Shown here: positions 44,717 to 56,601 of the stretch, piece after piece
Position numbering within the stretch: position 1 is the stretch's first letter
Layout: each line of letters opens with the position of its first letter
Assembly (NCBI RefSeq): GCF_033473495.1
Contig: NC_088938.1
Location: 2,604,001-2,668,000, forward strand
Reading direction: 5' to 3'
DNA length: 64,000 bases
DNA from: Cercospora beticola
Taxonomy: Eukaryota > Ascomycota > Dothideomycetes > Mycosphaerellales > Mycosphaerellaceae
Program-made: the position numbers and the translations under genes
The notes under the pieces: model-generated
The model's input: the letters and a program-made list of their open reading frames with translations, nothing else
Told to the model about the DNA's origin: nothing
Databases searched by the model: none

Positions 44717-47440
44717 TCAATCCGATCTAGCCCTGCGACAGGTATCGACAACTCCCTGCAATAGCTGCAACCAAGCAGCATTCACGCCCCAACACCTGAG
44801 AGAAGCCAGCAGTTTACATGCTTGCGCCAGAACTCGCTCGGGTCCGCGGGCAGCGTAGAGGTCTCCGACGCCGGTAAGATGTGCTTGCATATTGTGTCCG
44901 TTGCGGATGAAAGTCTGGACGAGTTCGTCATCGGTGGGACGATCAATGAGTATGATCTCGCATGTAGCGTCGTCACTGCTGCTATGCTCTGCTTCATTCT
45001 CGCCAGGAAGTTGGTGCTCCGATTGTTGTGGTTGATGATGGCGTTTTGCGGTTGTCTGTTGTGTTCCCGAGCCGCTCGCCAAACTCTTGCTCCGGCTGGA
45101 AAATGTGCCAAAAGCCCAGAGAACCAGAGCAGCCAGACCAACGGCCGGAGCTTCGTGAAAGGCATCGATAGTGTATCTGCGGACGTGCCAAAAGACCACA
45201 CCTGCATGTATGGCGGCCAGTCTTGCTTTAAACTGATGCTGAGAAGCCCACCGGGTGATAATCTGCTGATCTGTCCTCGCAGTATCGAGGTGCGCCGTTC
45301 CATTCGCCACGTGCTGAGCCAGGCTTACAATGTTTTCGTATGGAGTCAGTAATACCGTTCTTGCAAGGTGTAAATGCAATACAGTAGGGTGCTCAAGGCC
45401 ACTAGCTTGTCCAATGGTAGCGTTCGCTTGCCAGTGCAAGATGTCAAGAGCATCGCAGGTCACATTCTGCCATTTGACGAAGGCCGGTACACCAGGAAGC
45501 CACACTGGGGTCGATGGCAGCACGTCTCCACTCAACTGGCGGCTTGCCGTAGGTGTCCATTGGCTGAGAGGGTTGCTGAAGTAGCGTGCACACTCCCAAA
45601 TTCGGTGATAGAGACCGTGTATCGTGATGATTCGTGCAAACTCGCCTCGTTCGTGTGGTAGTTTCTTGTCCACGTATAACTCCTGCAAAGCAGTGCAGAG
45701 GTCAGGCTGTCGTGTGTCAAACGAGCGGTGCGACTGCCATTCCTGCTCCGTCTCTGCCTGCCACAGCTTCTCGTGGCATGGTAGAGGCAAAGTACTGTCT
45801 CGTAAAGAAAAGAGAGGGCTCTGCTGGAACTCATACGCGAGTTTCGCGTCCAGTAACCAAGCAGCATGAGCCAGTCTCAACTTGCTCTCTCGCCGTACCC
45901 AACTTGACCATGAAATGTTGCTCGTTGGACCACCAGTCGCTGGAGCAACATCGGCGCCGGCTTGACGTACACAGTCGGTCACGACCTCACCTAGTCTTGA
46001 CCGCATCTCCATAGCAGATTTGATCAGTCTTTTATCGCTCCCATGTGCCGCACCTACGATGTGCAAAACTTCAACGCCACTGCCGACCAAGTCTCTGGCC
46101 AAGGTCGTCGAGGCATCTTCCCTGGCGTAGAGTATGCAGCGACGTGTCATCTCGTGGAATGAATCCGCCAGTGATGCTGATACTGCGCCTTCAGGCAGAT
46201 ACTGGCATCCGAGACTCGCCATAGCCAGCACGAGTATACTGTTCTGAGGACCAGTGTTGAGCGTGCTTTGATGCAAAAAAGGCAGAATCTGATCGAAATG
46301 CTTGAAGTAGAGCCCCAGAAAATGTTCGAAGACTTCCTGCGCGGGTAAAGCAATCGGTTCATAGGACGGCCATGGCTGGGGACATTCGATACAATGCTGC
46401 CGGTAGAGGTTTTGGAGGTCGTTGTAGGTTGCCGAATTGATCTTGAAAAAGTCTTCCGCACCAGCAAGCAGGCCATCGGGTATCCGTAAGGACAAGCAGT
46501 GTGGACTCGTCAGGTCAGTAGAGCGTCTGGTAGTAGAAGTTTTGCGTCGTTTCACTCTAGGGTGCCTCGCGGGTTCACCATCCACGTAATAAGCTCCAGG
46601 CTTCGGCAATGGTTCGTTCTGGCTTCCATGACTCGTGATGCTGTCCGCAACAGCATTCGAAGATGTCGAGAATATACTCTCCGGAGAGTTGCTATGTGCC
46701 TGAGATTGATTCGCAACATGTGTGTGGGGATTTTGCAGAGCTTGCGGATGGGGCGTCGCTTCGACAAAGCCCTGTTGATTGGCAATGGGATTTCCGAAAC
46801 CAGGGAACGGGCTATAGTTGCAGTGAGCAAGATCGCCATGCTCCAGAACTTCGAGCCAGTTTGTGCTGGAGACGACGTTCTCATGCCAGAAATCGAATCC
46901 GCCCATTAGACTGGCGTCTGCCATGTTTGCGGCGCTGTGGAAGGAGCCCTGCGGAGGCAGTGGTTGATTACCGTGGGTCTGTGGCGGATATTGAAACTGA
47001 TGCGCGGCCGGGCTCGGAGACGGGGCAACGGTCTGGCCAGTATTCGATGGAGTTGCCTCTGCTCCAGCTGGGTAGACACATTCAGTCGCACGCTCCTGGC
47101 AACGAGTGCATTGGACATCACCAGAGCACCGAGCCTTCGCAGCGGCACATAATGTACACGCCCTGCCGCCCCGGTGCAGCAGAGAGGGTGTAGCATTGGT
47201 GTGTGTGCTCTCGTGGCGGTTCAGCGCGTCTCTGCGAGGATCGTCAATGAGCCTGTAGTCAATATGAGAGTCAGTGGACGCGTTCGCCTACCGCCTGACA
47301 AAGTCCTTGGAGCAATACTGGCACTTGAAGGGCTTCTCTCCTGGCACATGGATCAGTTTGTGCCGGCGAAGATGCTCAGCACGGCCGAAAGCTTTCGAAC
47401 AGAAGTCGCATCGGTAGTCCTTCGGGTCCGGGACAACCAT
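44717..47440 (-). CDS. Transcription factor with two C2H2 fingers plus a Zn2Cys6 cluster
   Basis: Exons 47292-47440 and 44717-47231 (60-nt intron), 887 residues. Finger 1: [19 protein letters not shown]; finger 2: [19 protein letters not shown], completed across the splice. Then a perfect binuclear cluster C-x2-C-x6-C-x5-C-x2-C-x6-C, starting [11 protein letters not shown] and ending ECVYP. A Gln/Pro/Ser-rich linker, a basic patch ([12 protein letters not shown]) and the fungal-specific regulatory domain ([20 protein letters not shown] onwards) follow. The combined C2H2-C6 type is a known fungal class. It is divergent from the GH127 gene, which, with the sugar porter next to it, suggests a local pathway regulator. 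Confidence 0.88.
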
Positions 47441-47520
47441 CGCTACTGCATTCCGTGCATCGTGAGATTGCTAGAGACGTGTGGGTGGACACGAGGATGA
47501 GGGTGCCAACACCCCCAGCC

Positions 47521-47530
47521 CCTCCGGAGG
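47521..47530. promoter_or_regulatory. Palindrome CCTCCGGAGG, copy 1
   Basis: Perfect 10-bp palindrome with a CCG/CGG core, 81 bp upstream of the regulator's ATG. An identical copy lies in the same divergent interval near the GH127 gene. CGG half-sites are what Zn2Cys6 factors bind; binding here is inference. Confidence 0.35.
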
Positions 47531-47978
47531 GTGGCGAGTTTTGACTTCGCATTGGTTCACATCCGGAACCAAAGTCTTCCACCACTTAGTTCTATCACGT
47601 CCGCAGCTCGGGCCTTCCCGGATGGCTAGACAGACGCATTTGGTGCATGCTAGTCGCGTGGCGGATATTTTGGAGCATGTGAATGTAGCTGTTATGGAAG
47701 CAGATTCAGTCAAAGTAGAAGAAAGGGAGAGAGAGAGCGGCAAGCATGTAAAAAGCCATCACACCGAGAAGCCTGAACACGTGACGTTCTCTTGGCATCT
47801 ACCGTCCTCTTCCTCTTCGTTTTCTCTTTCTCCAGCTTCCAATGTCTTCTACAAACACCTTCAGACCGCGCTGTGTGCAGCACCAGCTGTCATGGCCGCT
47901 TCAAAACTTCCAAGAATATCGCCGGCCTGCCGAAAACACGTAGAAGCACGTGTCTGCCGGCATCGCTCGTCCTCTGGA

Positions 47979-47988
47979 CCTCCGGAGG
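47979..47988. promoter_or_regulatory. Palindrome CCTCCGGAGG, copy 2
   Basis: Second exact copy of the 10-bp palindrome, 192 bp upstream of the GH127 start codon, in the region between the divergent regulator and enzyme genes. Confidence 0.35.
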
Positions 47989-48179
47989 AGAGGCGCTAAT
48001 TGGAGCCATCGCTTCGCCGCACCGTCACCGCCGGCCATGGCAAGTGCTGTCGACGGCATCATGAACAGAGTACACGTGGAATGGTTCAATGTAGCGGTCT
48101 TCACCTCATTCTGTGCTAAATTTCACTCACCCTGCATTTCTCTCGCACCGCATCACATTCCCTCACCACTACATAGACT

Positions 48180-50226
48180 ATGGCGTACCCGCAGACGACT
48201 TTTGCGCATACTACAATCGACGAAGATTGTCTGATAGGCCGAAGGCAGAAGGCAGTATGCGCAAATACTCTAACATATCAGTTGCAGGTGCTCAAGCAGA
48301 CGGGTCGTTATGACGGCTTCAAGCTCAAATGGCACCCGGTCTACGACGAGCCGCCACTGGTAAAGCAATGCACGTTTGTGAATGTTTCCTGGAGGCTGAC
48401 CACTATCCCAGGTCTGGCCTATACCAAATCACCTTTTCTGGGACTCTGATGTGGCCAAATGGATTGAGGGAGCTTGCTATTTTCTGAAGCAGCACAGTCT
48501 CCCAGAAGTTGAGCAGGCAATCACAGAACTCGTGGAGATGATCATTGGAGCACAGCAGGAGGATGGTTATCTCAACATTCACTACACTGTCGTTCAGCCC
48601 GGCAAACGCTTCACTAACCTGCGAGACATGCACGAGCTCTACAATTGTGGCCACCTGATCGAAGCCGCGTTAGCTCACCATGATCTATACCACAACGACC
48701 AGCTGATGCGGCCAATTTTGAAATACGTGGACCTTCTCTGTCAGACGTTCGGGCCTGGCCTTGAGCAGCTCCACGGATACCCGGGCCACCCTGAGATCGA
48801 GCTTGCCCTACTTCGTCTGTACGAGCGCACTGGCGACAAGAAGCATCTGACTTTGGCTCGTTTTTTCATCACCGAGCGAGGCACCAAGAGTCAAGAAGGT
48901 CTGAACTATTTCGACTGGGAATCACTCAAACGTGGCGATGATCCCGCGAAACGACCTGCTTTCTACCCAGAGCCTCGCTGCTTGTGGTATCACCAGGCTC
49001 ATGCACCAATTGCAGAGCAAGAGACCATCGAAGGTCATTCAGTCCGCGCAATGTACCTTCTTATCGGTGCCGCCGACCTGGTACGCTTAGACCCTCAGTT
49101 CTCAGGCACAAAACTGGAGCAAGCAATCTACCGACTTTGGCATAACATGATACAGCGAAAGATGTATGTCACTGGCGGTGTAGGATCCATCAAGCAATGG
49201 GAAGGATTCGGACAGGACTATTTCCTGCCCCAGGGCTCGGAAGAAGGCGGTTGCTATGCTGAAACATGTGCATCTATCGGTGTCATGATGTTAGCACAAC
49301 GTCTATTACAGAACAAGCTCGATGGCAGCTTTGCAGACGTGATGGAGTTATGCCTGTTCAACACCGTCCTCACCTCAATGTCCTTTGACGGCAAAGCGTT
49401 CACCTACGACAACCAGCTGGCATCCTGCGATGCAGATCTGTCTAAGCGCTGCGATTGGTTCACGGTCTCCTGTTGTCCGCCCAATGTGTCGAGACTGCTT
49501 GGGCAGATCGGTGGGTACGCCTGGTTATACAACATCGATGGCGCAAAGTCATCGGCTTCGGTGGTGGCTCATTTGTACGTGGCAAGTACGTTGCAGTTCT
49601 CGGTGACTGACAAAGACGTACGAATAACGCAAAAGACACAATACCCCTGGGTCGGCGACATAGATTTTGCACTCAGCAACACTGGAGTTGAAGTTGAACT
49701 GAAGCTGCGCATTCCTGGTTGGGCATCATCTTACAATCTTGAACCACCTTGCAACGAAGCGACACTGTCCGATGGGTATCTCACTCTACCTGCGAAGTGG
49801 CTGGCAAATCATCAGTCTTTTCGCCTATCGATCCCGCTTAAGTCAAGATGGATCGCTCAGCATCCCTTCGCCAATCAGCACACCCTCTCTCGAGCGCGAG
49901 GTCCTGTCATATATTGCGTAGAGGACTTCGACAATCCTTGGGTCAATGATCACTTCAAGAGCGTCCATCTCGACCATGAAGGCACCTGGGACGAAATAGA
50001 AACAACAGACGACGCCACTGGAGATAAATATGTTGCATTGACGTTGCACAATGGCGCAAGGAGACTTGACCCAAAAGTTGTCGCGGGCAGCCCTGTCATT
50101 GATGCGAAGGAGCTGCAAGCCCATTTGGAAGCATCGGAGAGGATAGAAACGCTCAAGTTCGTGCCATACTATTTCCGAGCAAACAGAGGCGGCAAGGGGC
50201 ACATGCGAGTTGGTTTGAAGCGATAG
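48180..50226 (+). CDS. GH127 beta-L-arabinofuranosidase-type enzyme
   Basis: Exons 48180-48359 and 48412-50226 (52-nt intron) give 664 residues. GH127 (DUF1680) marks: FWDSDVAKWIEGACYFL, MHELYNCGHLIEAALAHH, and RKMYVTGGVGSIKQWEGFG. The metal and catalytic residues known from the bacterial family are present: Glu and Cys in CYAETCASIG and the Cys pair in VSCCPPNVSR, one of which is the nucleophile with bound zinc. No signal peptide, so it probably acts inside the cell on imported arabino-oligosaccharides. It is followed by an MFS sugar porter on the same strand and divergent from a zinc-cluster regulator, a layout that suggests a sugar-utilisation unit. Confidence 0.9.
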
Positions 50227-50688
50227 ATTCACGCAGGAATAATCAAGACAGTATACGAGCCTTTGCGCAAACTTCATCAACATCTTCCGATACCATCGCG
50301 TTGCCGCAGAACATACAGTCCAAGACTTTCAACAGCTGCCGTTACGTGTTCCGCGGTAGCTCCATGCACTGGCGTGCACAAGCACATCCGGATATTGCAA
50401 GCCACATGGCATAGATAAAGTTGAAAGATACAGTCTGCCATTGGCTGAGGTTCTTGGCTTTCACCCACCGGCCCCACAGCAGCGACGCCATGCACCCACT
50501 ACAGTCTCCTCCAGGCCCTTCTCCGCATTTGACTATGCATCTCGAGCTTCTATACAGCTTCTATATGAAGACTTATATCAACATGTCGCCGCTCGCAGGA
50601 ACTTGATCAGCATAGCATCATCTGGCAGTGGCCGACTTTACTACAATACTGCGCAACAAGACTAGGCACAAGTCCATTGGCCGCCATC

Positions 50689-52545
50689 ATGGGTCTTCTG
50701 GAGAAGTTCCTCCCCAAGGAGGACCGCTTTGCGGCTCTTCTGCTTTATGGCATGATCTTTAGTACCTGCTTCAATGGTGCGTGTACTTCGATGCTGTATG
50801 TTCTCTGCTCAGACATCTGCTGACACCGACTAGGCTACGACGCGGGTATCATGACTGTGATCCTCGCGGACGAGCAATTTACAGACTACTACAGCATCGA
50901 TGCCGACAAGCAAGGTCTAGTTGCTACCATACCATGGGCCACGACCGGACTCGCACAGCTTTTCGTCGGTGGCATGTTAGCGAGCTGGCTTGGGAGAATC
51001 TGGGCATTGAGGATCTCGATCCTGTTTATGTGCTTGGGCGTGTGAGTTGACTTGCATCTTTCCAAGCGTACAATCAATATGAGTACGGAGAAGCTGACAT
51101 GCTCCACAGTGTTGTCCAGGCCGTTCCGAACACCTACACCGTGCTCATCGTTGGCCGACTCATGAACGGTCTGGGCTTCGGATGCGTATACATCGCCTCA
51201 AATCTCTACGTCGCCGAATGCTCCCCTCGCAAACTTCGAGGAAGTTTTGTCGGCACTGTATCGCAATTTGGATATCAGCTTGGCACTCTCATAGCTTTCT
51301 GGGCTGGATATGGAATGTCTTTCCACAAGTCGCCATACAACATCGCTTGGAGAGTATCGAATCTCATCCAGATCCCGATCGGATTGATGTTTGTCGTTTT
51401 GACATACTGGTATCCTGAGGTAAGTTCAATGCTTAAGCGAACGGATATCGTGGAGCTAGATGCTAATGTTCTGGCTTTCTCCAGAGTCCACGCTGGGTGC
51501 TCTCGAAGCATCCTGATGACCCCTCGCGAGCGTTGAACATTCTCGCCAGATTGCGGTCGGGCTCGCCTTCTGAGCCTCGCATCCAAGCCGAGTTTCACGA
51601 AATGGTCGCTTCGCATTCCTATCTCGTCAGCAAAGGCTCTGAGACAGGCTATACTGCTCTGCTTCGCAACCCTGCTATGCGCAAACGCTTGGCTTATGGA
51701 TTCTACGCCATGGCCTTGCAGCAATTTGGCGGCATTGCGGCCTTGACAATGTTAGTACCTCCTTTCTTTCTTGCCATCGAGTACCGTCATAGTCGTCTTC
51801 GCACCCTGGCCCAATATGTTTAGACTTCTGCTAACATGTCGAAACGAACAGGTACGCCACCTTGATCTACAAATCACTCGGCTGGGACGATGGCTCCCAA
51901 GCCTTGGCAATCAACGGCATCCAAGCAGTCCTTCAACTCTTTATCGTCCTGGTGAACACTATCACTGTCGACAAATTCGGACGAAGACAACTTCTCATTG
52001 CCGGCTTTACCATTCAATCTATCGCCCTACTCATCCTCTCCTCATTGACTACAAGCTTTCCCACGAACGAGAACAAAGCCGCCGCCGTGGTCGAAATCGC
52101 AATGTTCTTTATCGTGGGGCTTACGTACTGCTGGAGCAATGGACCTATTCCACCTGCGATCGCGAGCGAGATCTTCCCGCAACATGTTCGCGATAAGGGA
52201 TTTGGACTCTCGTTGTTAGGGCAGACAATTTGTCTGATCGCTCTGACACAGCCATGGCCGAGGTTCAACGACGAAGTTGGACAAAAGAGTTATTGGTTGT
52301 TGTTTGCGTTGAATGTCGTGGCACTGTTATCAGTGATTACAATCTTGCCAGAGACGAAAGGAATCAGTCTGGAGAGAATGGACAAGATATTTGGTCAAGT
52401 TGATGCAGTTGAAGGCGGAGAGCAGGAAGATGGTAAAGAGGTAAAAGAGATGGAAGTGAAAGGGTTCGAGCAAGCGGACGTCTCTGGTGATATCGAGAAA
52501 ACGAGGGCCGTGGACCATGTCGAGATTGATACGAAGGCATCATAG
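50689..52545 (+). CDS. MFS sugar transporter
   Basis: Exons 50689-50776, 50834-51041, 51110-51419, 51485-51750 and 51852-52545; 521 residues, 12 hydrophobic segments expected. Sugar-porter signatures: CFNGYDAGIMTVILAD, GRLMNGLGFGCVYIASNLYV, ECSPRKLRGSFVG, PESPRWVLSK (joined by splicing), FGRRQLL and LPETKGISLERMD. The cytosolic tail is long and acidic. It lies 460 bp after the GH127 gene on the same strand. By family it is a proton-coupled hexose or pentose importer; a substrate such as L-arabinose or its oligomers is suggested only by the neighbourhood. Confidence 0.9.
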
Positions 52546-52918
52546 TCGGCTGTTACACGACTACGCTCTGCGGAGCAAACAGCAGAGATGAACATGCGGC
52601 CAGAATCAAACACATTCATACATCACAAGTTTTCTCCACGCAGTCAAACCCACGAAGACCGCTCTCGATGCTCCTTGCAGATGTTTTATCGAATGTGGCT
52701 TGCACAGACTTCATGGCTTATGCAGACCCCGCCCAGCTGAGGCTCTTCGAAGCGTAGCTGTCAGAGCCTTGGAAAATGCTTAGAGGGCTCGTCTGCCCTC
52801 GCCAAAACAACACTTCTTCTTCCAACTCAGCTAAAGTTCTCGATAACAGGCTATCATTATTCGATTGTTACAATCTTCTAGGCTTCCAACTTGGCCGACA
52901 GAGGCAATCTCGTCAAAG

Positions 52919-53578
52919 ATGGGCTTCGGGCGACGACTGCTCGATAAAACGATAAAGGCATACACAAACGCGCCAGAAGATGTCTGGTTCTCTCGCGACA
53001 TCAACAATCAACAACTCCAACACTGGATGATCATCGTCAAGTATCATAAGCTTGAGCTCGTGCGCGAGGCAGAAAACAGCTTCCGCCTCCGACACGAGTA
53101 CGAGCGTGGATGGACTCCTCAAATCGAAAAGGACAAGCCGATCACGAAAACTCGAGGCCATCGAGGGAATGGCCTGGACTGCTGGGTGTTGTGTGGAATA
53201 GGCTGGTGTCACTCTACTGACCTGGTCGTCGACAAATACATTTCTGCGAAATGCGCCGAGCACCCACCAACGAAACGATTTACCTGGACAGAATGTCAAC
53301 AATTCTTGCGCGAGATCGAGGATATGGTTATCCACAAACGCGATGATCAAAATTGGAACTTCTTCTGGAACAACACAGATGTGAGAAGGCAGACTGTTGA
53401 CCAGCTTCCTGCGCCCGATGTCTTTCGCCAGCCGCAGACAATGGCTCAGGCATCGGGTAATTCTGGACCAGATATCAACATGTTCAATAAGTATCAGAGC
53501 AGTTACTTTGCAGCACAACAGCAGAATATGGCCATGAACGACCAGCTCATGCAGAACCAGCAGGGACCTGGTTATTAA
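52919..53578 (+). CDS. Hypothetical Gln/Asn-rich protein
   Basis: From the ATG of MGFGRRLLDKTIKAYTN the protein has 219 residues; the frame is open 18 codons further upstream. The N-terminal two-thirds looks globular (VWFSRDINNQQLQHWMIIVK and NGLDCWVLCGIGWCHSTD), while the end is low-complexity Gln/Asn/Met-rich (AAQQQNMAMNDQLMQNQQ). No signal peptide, membrane helix or named domain. It sits between the sugar porter and the acetylesterase genes, but nothing in its sequence links it to sugar metabolism. Confidence 0.6.
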   Translation: MGFGRRLLDKTIKAYTNAPEDVWFSRDINNQQLQHWMIIVKYHKLELVREAENSFRLRHEYERGWTPQIEKDKPITKTRGHRGNGLDCWVLCGIGWCHSTDLVVDKYISAKCAEHPPTKRFTWTECQQFLREIEDMVIHKRDDQNWNFFWNNTDVRRQTVDQLPAPDVFRQPQTMAQASGNSGPDINMFNKYQSSYFAAQQQNMAMNDQLMQNQQGPGY

Positions 53579-53972
53579 TATGGTAGTTGATACCAAGCAC
53601 TGCCAAGGATGAGCCGTCTCGCCCGTATTCCTCAGCTCGAGCTGTCAACGTGACGTCCAAGACTTCTTCGGACCTGGATCTCCTCTGTCGCACTGTACCG
53701 AATGCTTGCCACTTCCTTTAGGTCGCCTCTGGCTATTACATCAATACATTGGCTTCATGTGGAATCGCTTTTCTGATTGGTGGAACAGGCGGGTTTCATA
53801 CAGACATCCCGGGCATCGATGTACCGAAGTGCAGCTGCATGGCCCAGATGGTCGTTTGGGGGACTGACGGCAGTACGGATGTCTACTGCCAAGGTAGACG
53901 GTATATTACTTGGCCCGGGTGTCGCAAAAGTAGAGCGAAAATTGATCCTTCCAGCAATCGCCAGACAACACC

Positions 53973-54761
53973 ATGAAGCTCCTTACTCTCACGCATGTTT
54001 CTGCTTTCTCACTCTCTCTGACAGCGGCAAACCCTACCTCACAGTCAACACGAGCTGAAAAGCCACCTTTCTTTCTCCTTGCTGGCGATAGTACTACGGC
54101 AAAGCAGTCCACGGGCGGTGGAGGCTGGGGTGCAGGTTTCCTCAACAAGACGCTCAAGTCTCCAGCAAGTGGCTTGAATTACGGACACAATGGTGCAACC
54201 ACTGTCTCTTTTCGCGATGGCGGTGATTGGGACACAGTTCTGAGCCAAGCATCCTCACATATCGACGACTACAAAGTCTTTGTGACTATTCAATTCGGCC
54301 ACAACGACCAGAAAGCGGACAAGGGCATCAGCATCGATGATTACAAGACCAATCTGGGTGTGTTCATCGACGAAGTCCGCGAAGTCGGCGCAGAACCAAT
54401 TCTCGTAACGCCATTGACTCGACGCGGCTTCAGTGGCACTCCGCCCAGGATCGTGGAGAATCTGGCTGCGGAACGAAATGCAACGATCAATGTTGCGAAG
54501 ACAAAGTCGAGCAAGTATATTGATCTCAATCTGGCGAGTACGACGTATTGTAATGCCATTGGGCCGGAAGCTTCATGGCAGTATAATTTGATCAATGCGA
54601 CTATCGATGGCGATAGGACACATCTTAACGATTATGGTTCTGTCGTTTTTGGAAGATTGGTTAGTGACTTGCTGGTGGACAAGTATGGCAAGCAATTCAA
54701 AGAATGGACTGTGAAGAATAAGACGCTGAGTGCGCTATTGGCGAAGGGGATTGCTGCTTGA
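53973..54761 (+). CDS. Secreted rhamnogalacturonan acetylesterase (CE12, GDSL type)
   Basis: Single exon, 262 residues with a signal peptide (MKLLTLTHVSAFSLSLTAA). SGNH/GDSL blocks: FLLAGDSTTAKQ (block I Ser), NYGHNGATTVSFRDGG (block II), FVTIQFGHNDQKAD (block III Asn) and DGDRTHLNDYGS (block V Asp-His), as in CE12. The enzyme removes acetyl groups from rhamnogalacturonan I so that lyases and hydrolases can reach the chain; it is secreted. Its closeness to GH127 and the porter supports a pectin/arabinan theme for 44-55 kb. Confidence 0.88.
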   Translation: MKLLTLTHVSAFSLSLTAANPTSQSTRAEKPPFFLLAGDSTTAKQSTGGGGWGAGFLNKTLKSPASGLNYGHNGATTVSFRDGGDWDTVLSQASSHIDDYKVFVTIQFGHNDQKADKGISIDDYKTNLGVFIDEVREVGAEPILVTPLTRRGFSGTPPRIVENLAAERNATINVAKTKSSKYIDLNLASTTYCNAIGPEASWQYNLINATIDGDRTHLNDYGSVVFGRLVSDLLVDKYGKQFKEWTVKNKTLSALLAKGIAA

Positions 54762-55164
54762 GCGAAGGAGGGCTGTCCAGTTATTGTATTTTGCTGTTCA
54801 AGACTGCAGATGACTCAGTTCTGCTACCTCAAGCATTGAATAGCACTCAATAACAGAACCGAGATGAGATGATATACGAGAGAGAGCAGCTAAAGGATCT
54901 GAAAGTTATTTGAGCTTCTTCATACGCGTGTGGTGAAAGTCTTTGGTCGGACGTTGGAACACATTTTGGTACAACGGCTTCTCATCTCGCTTCCTCTTGA
55001 GCAAGACATCTATTCCAAATGCACCTCGTAGGGCATTCCACTATTCTCTAAGTGTTTGACGTACTATTAGAGCAAAGGAGATCTCGCCGAGTCACGTTTT
55101 GGCAGCACATGAGCATCCATTGGTCGCCAATCGCTACCCAATTTTTGTTTACTGATGAAGGCTT

Positions 55165-56232
55165 TTATTTCCTTCCCTCATGAACATTCACCACCATCTC
55201 CACATTCGCCGGCGGATGACTCAACGCCCACCTGATTCCATCATGCATCACCTTATCCCAATCCGCACTCAATGAAAGTTTTTCTCCAAACCTTCGGAAG
55301 CCATGCGGCACACCTTTGAATAAGTGTACATCCGTTGCCACGCCATTCTCTGCCAAGAACTTCGCATACAACAACGCTTCGTCACGCAGAGGATCTAATC
55401 CTGCGATACCAAACGTGGTAGGAGGAAGACCTTCAACTTCTTCGGGTGAAGCTGCGCCAACATTGACTCTTCGATCCTCGATACTGGGCTTCTCAGAGAA
55501 TAAGAGGCCGTTCATGAGATTAATTCGGCTGAGAGGCAGAATGGGGGCGAATTCATTCTCTTTGTAGGATGAGACGCTGGGGTCTTGTAGTTGTTTAAGT
55601 TGATGGTCGTAGGAGTCAATGTTTGCGAGTGCTGGGATCATTAAGACTTGGCCTTTGATGCTGTCGTAAGATGGAGCCTTCTCTCGCTTCTTGGTCAAAG
55701 TGAGAGCGGCGGCGAGTTGTCCTCCCGCTGATATGCCTCCGACGACAATACTCCTGGGATCCCCGGAGAAGCTGTTTGCATTTGCAATGACCCACTCGAA
55801 GGCATCTTCGGTATCATGCCATGCAGTAGGATATCGCCATTCGGGAGTGTGCCGATAGTTGATATTGAAGACGACCACATCTGAGGCGAGTGCTATGCGA
55901 GAGCATGTCGCGTCTTCTGAGTCCAGTGTACCGAATATAAACCCGCCGCCGTGAAAGTGAATGTAAATCGGCAATGTGACGTCTAGTGGGATGCTCTTGG
56001 GTCGATAGCTGCGAGCTGCAAGAGCCTGCCCGTCTCGTGCAGGCACGACGTGATCCTGAAGCACGACTTTCTTCCCTAGAGTAGCCATTTCCTTCTCTGA
56101 CGTGTCTTCTCGGCCTTGGTTCGTAGCTCTCTTGAGCTCTTCGATTCCGGTGTCAGCTGCGGGTGCCGGTAGCGTTCCCAGAAGATCCAGGAGCTCCTGG
56201 CTTGCACCACCATACTGAGAGAAGTCACACAT
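55165..56232 (-). CDS. Alpha/beta hydrolase, HSL/HGGG family
   Basis: Single exon, 355 residues, no signal peptide. Motifs: IYIHFHGGGFIFGTLDSEDA (oxyanion HGGG), YRHTPEWRYPTAWHDTEDAF, VGGISAGGQLAAALTL (nucleophile Ser in G-I-S-A-G), GLDPLRDEALL (Asp) and KGVPHGFRRF (His). This is a complete triad of the hormone-sensitive-lipase family. Such fungal enzymes hydrolyse short-chain esters or act in secondary-metabolite tailoring; substrate unknown. It lies between the CE12 gene and the hydrophobin and could belong to either neighbourhood or neither. Confidence 0.88.
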   Translation of the reverse strand: MCDFSQYGGASQELLDLLGTLPAPAADTGIEELKRATNQGREDTSEKEMATLGKKVVLQDHVVPARDGQALAARSYRPKSIPLDVTLPIYIHFHGGGFIFGTLDSEDATCSRIALASDVVVFNINYRHTPEWRYPTAWHDTEDAFEWVIANANSFSGDPRSIVVGGISAGGQLAAALTLTKKREKAPSYDSIKGQVLMIPALANIDSYDHQLKQLQDPSVSSYKENEFAPILPLSRINLMNGLLFSEKPSIEDRRVNVGAASPEEVEGLPPTTFGIAGLDPLRDEALLYAKFLAENGVATDVHLFKGVPHGFRRFGEKLSLSADWDKVMHDGIRWALSHPPANVEMVVNVHEGRK

Positions 56233-56601
56233 GTTGCTGTTGTCTCAATTGTGAAACAATTCTCTGCGCGTCAATATTGACCGGGGCATTCGTGAGAATT
56301 GTGATACAGTGTAGCTTTGAGCTGCCCCGCAATTCAGGCACTAGACCGGCTAGCTGACTATTTGTTGCTCTGGTAAGAATTTCAGTCGCACGAAACAAAA
56401 GAAAATGAATACAAGCAAGTCTCTCTATTACGCCACGCAGAGAACAATAATCTAGCAATATGTACACAGATACTGTTCATCAAGCTCATCATCTTTGGCG
56501 CCCCAGCCATACTGCCGAATGGCTCATAGATCAGTGATCGTAGAGAGTAGTTGTCGTGGTGATACAGTAGGCCGTAAATTGTCTTTGTCGCCAGTTCAAG
56601 C

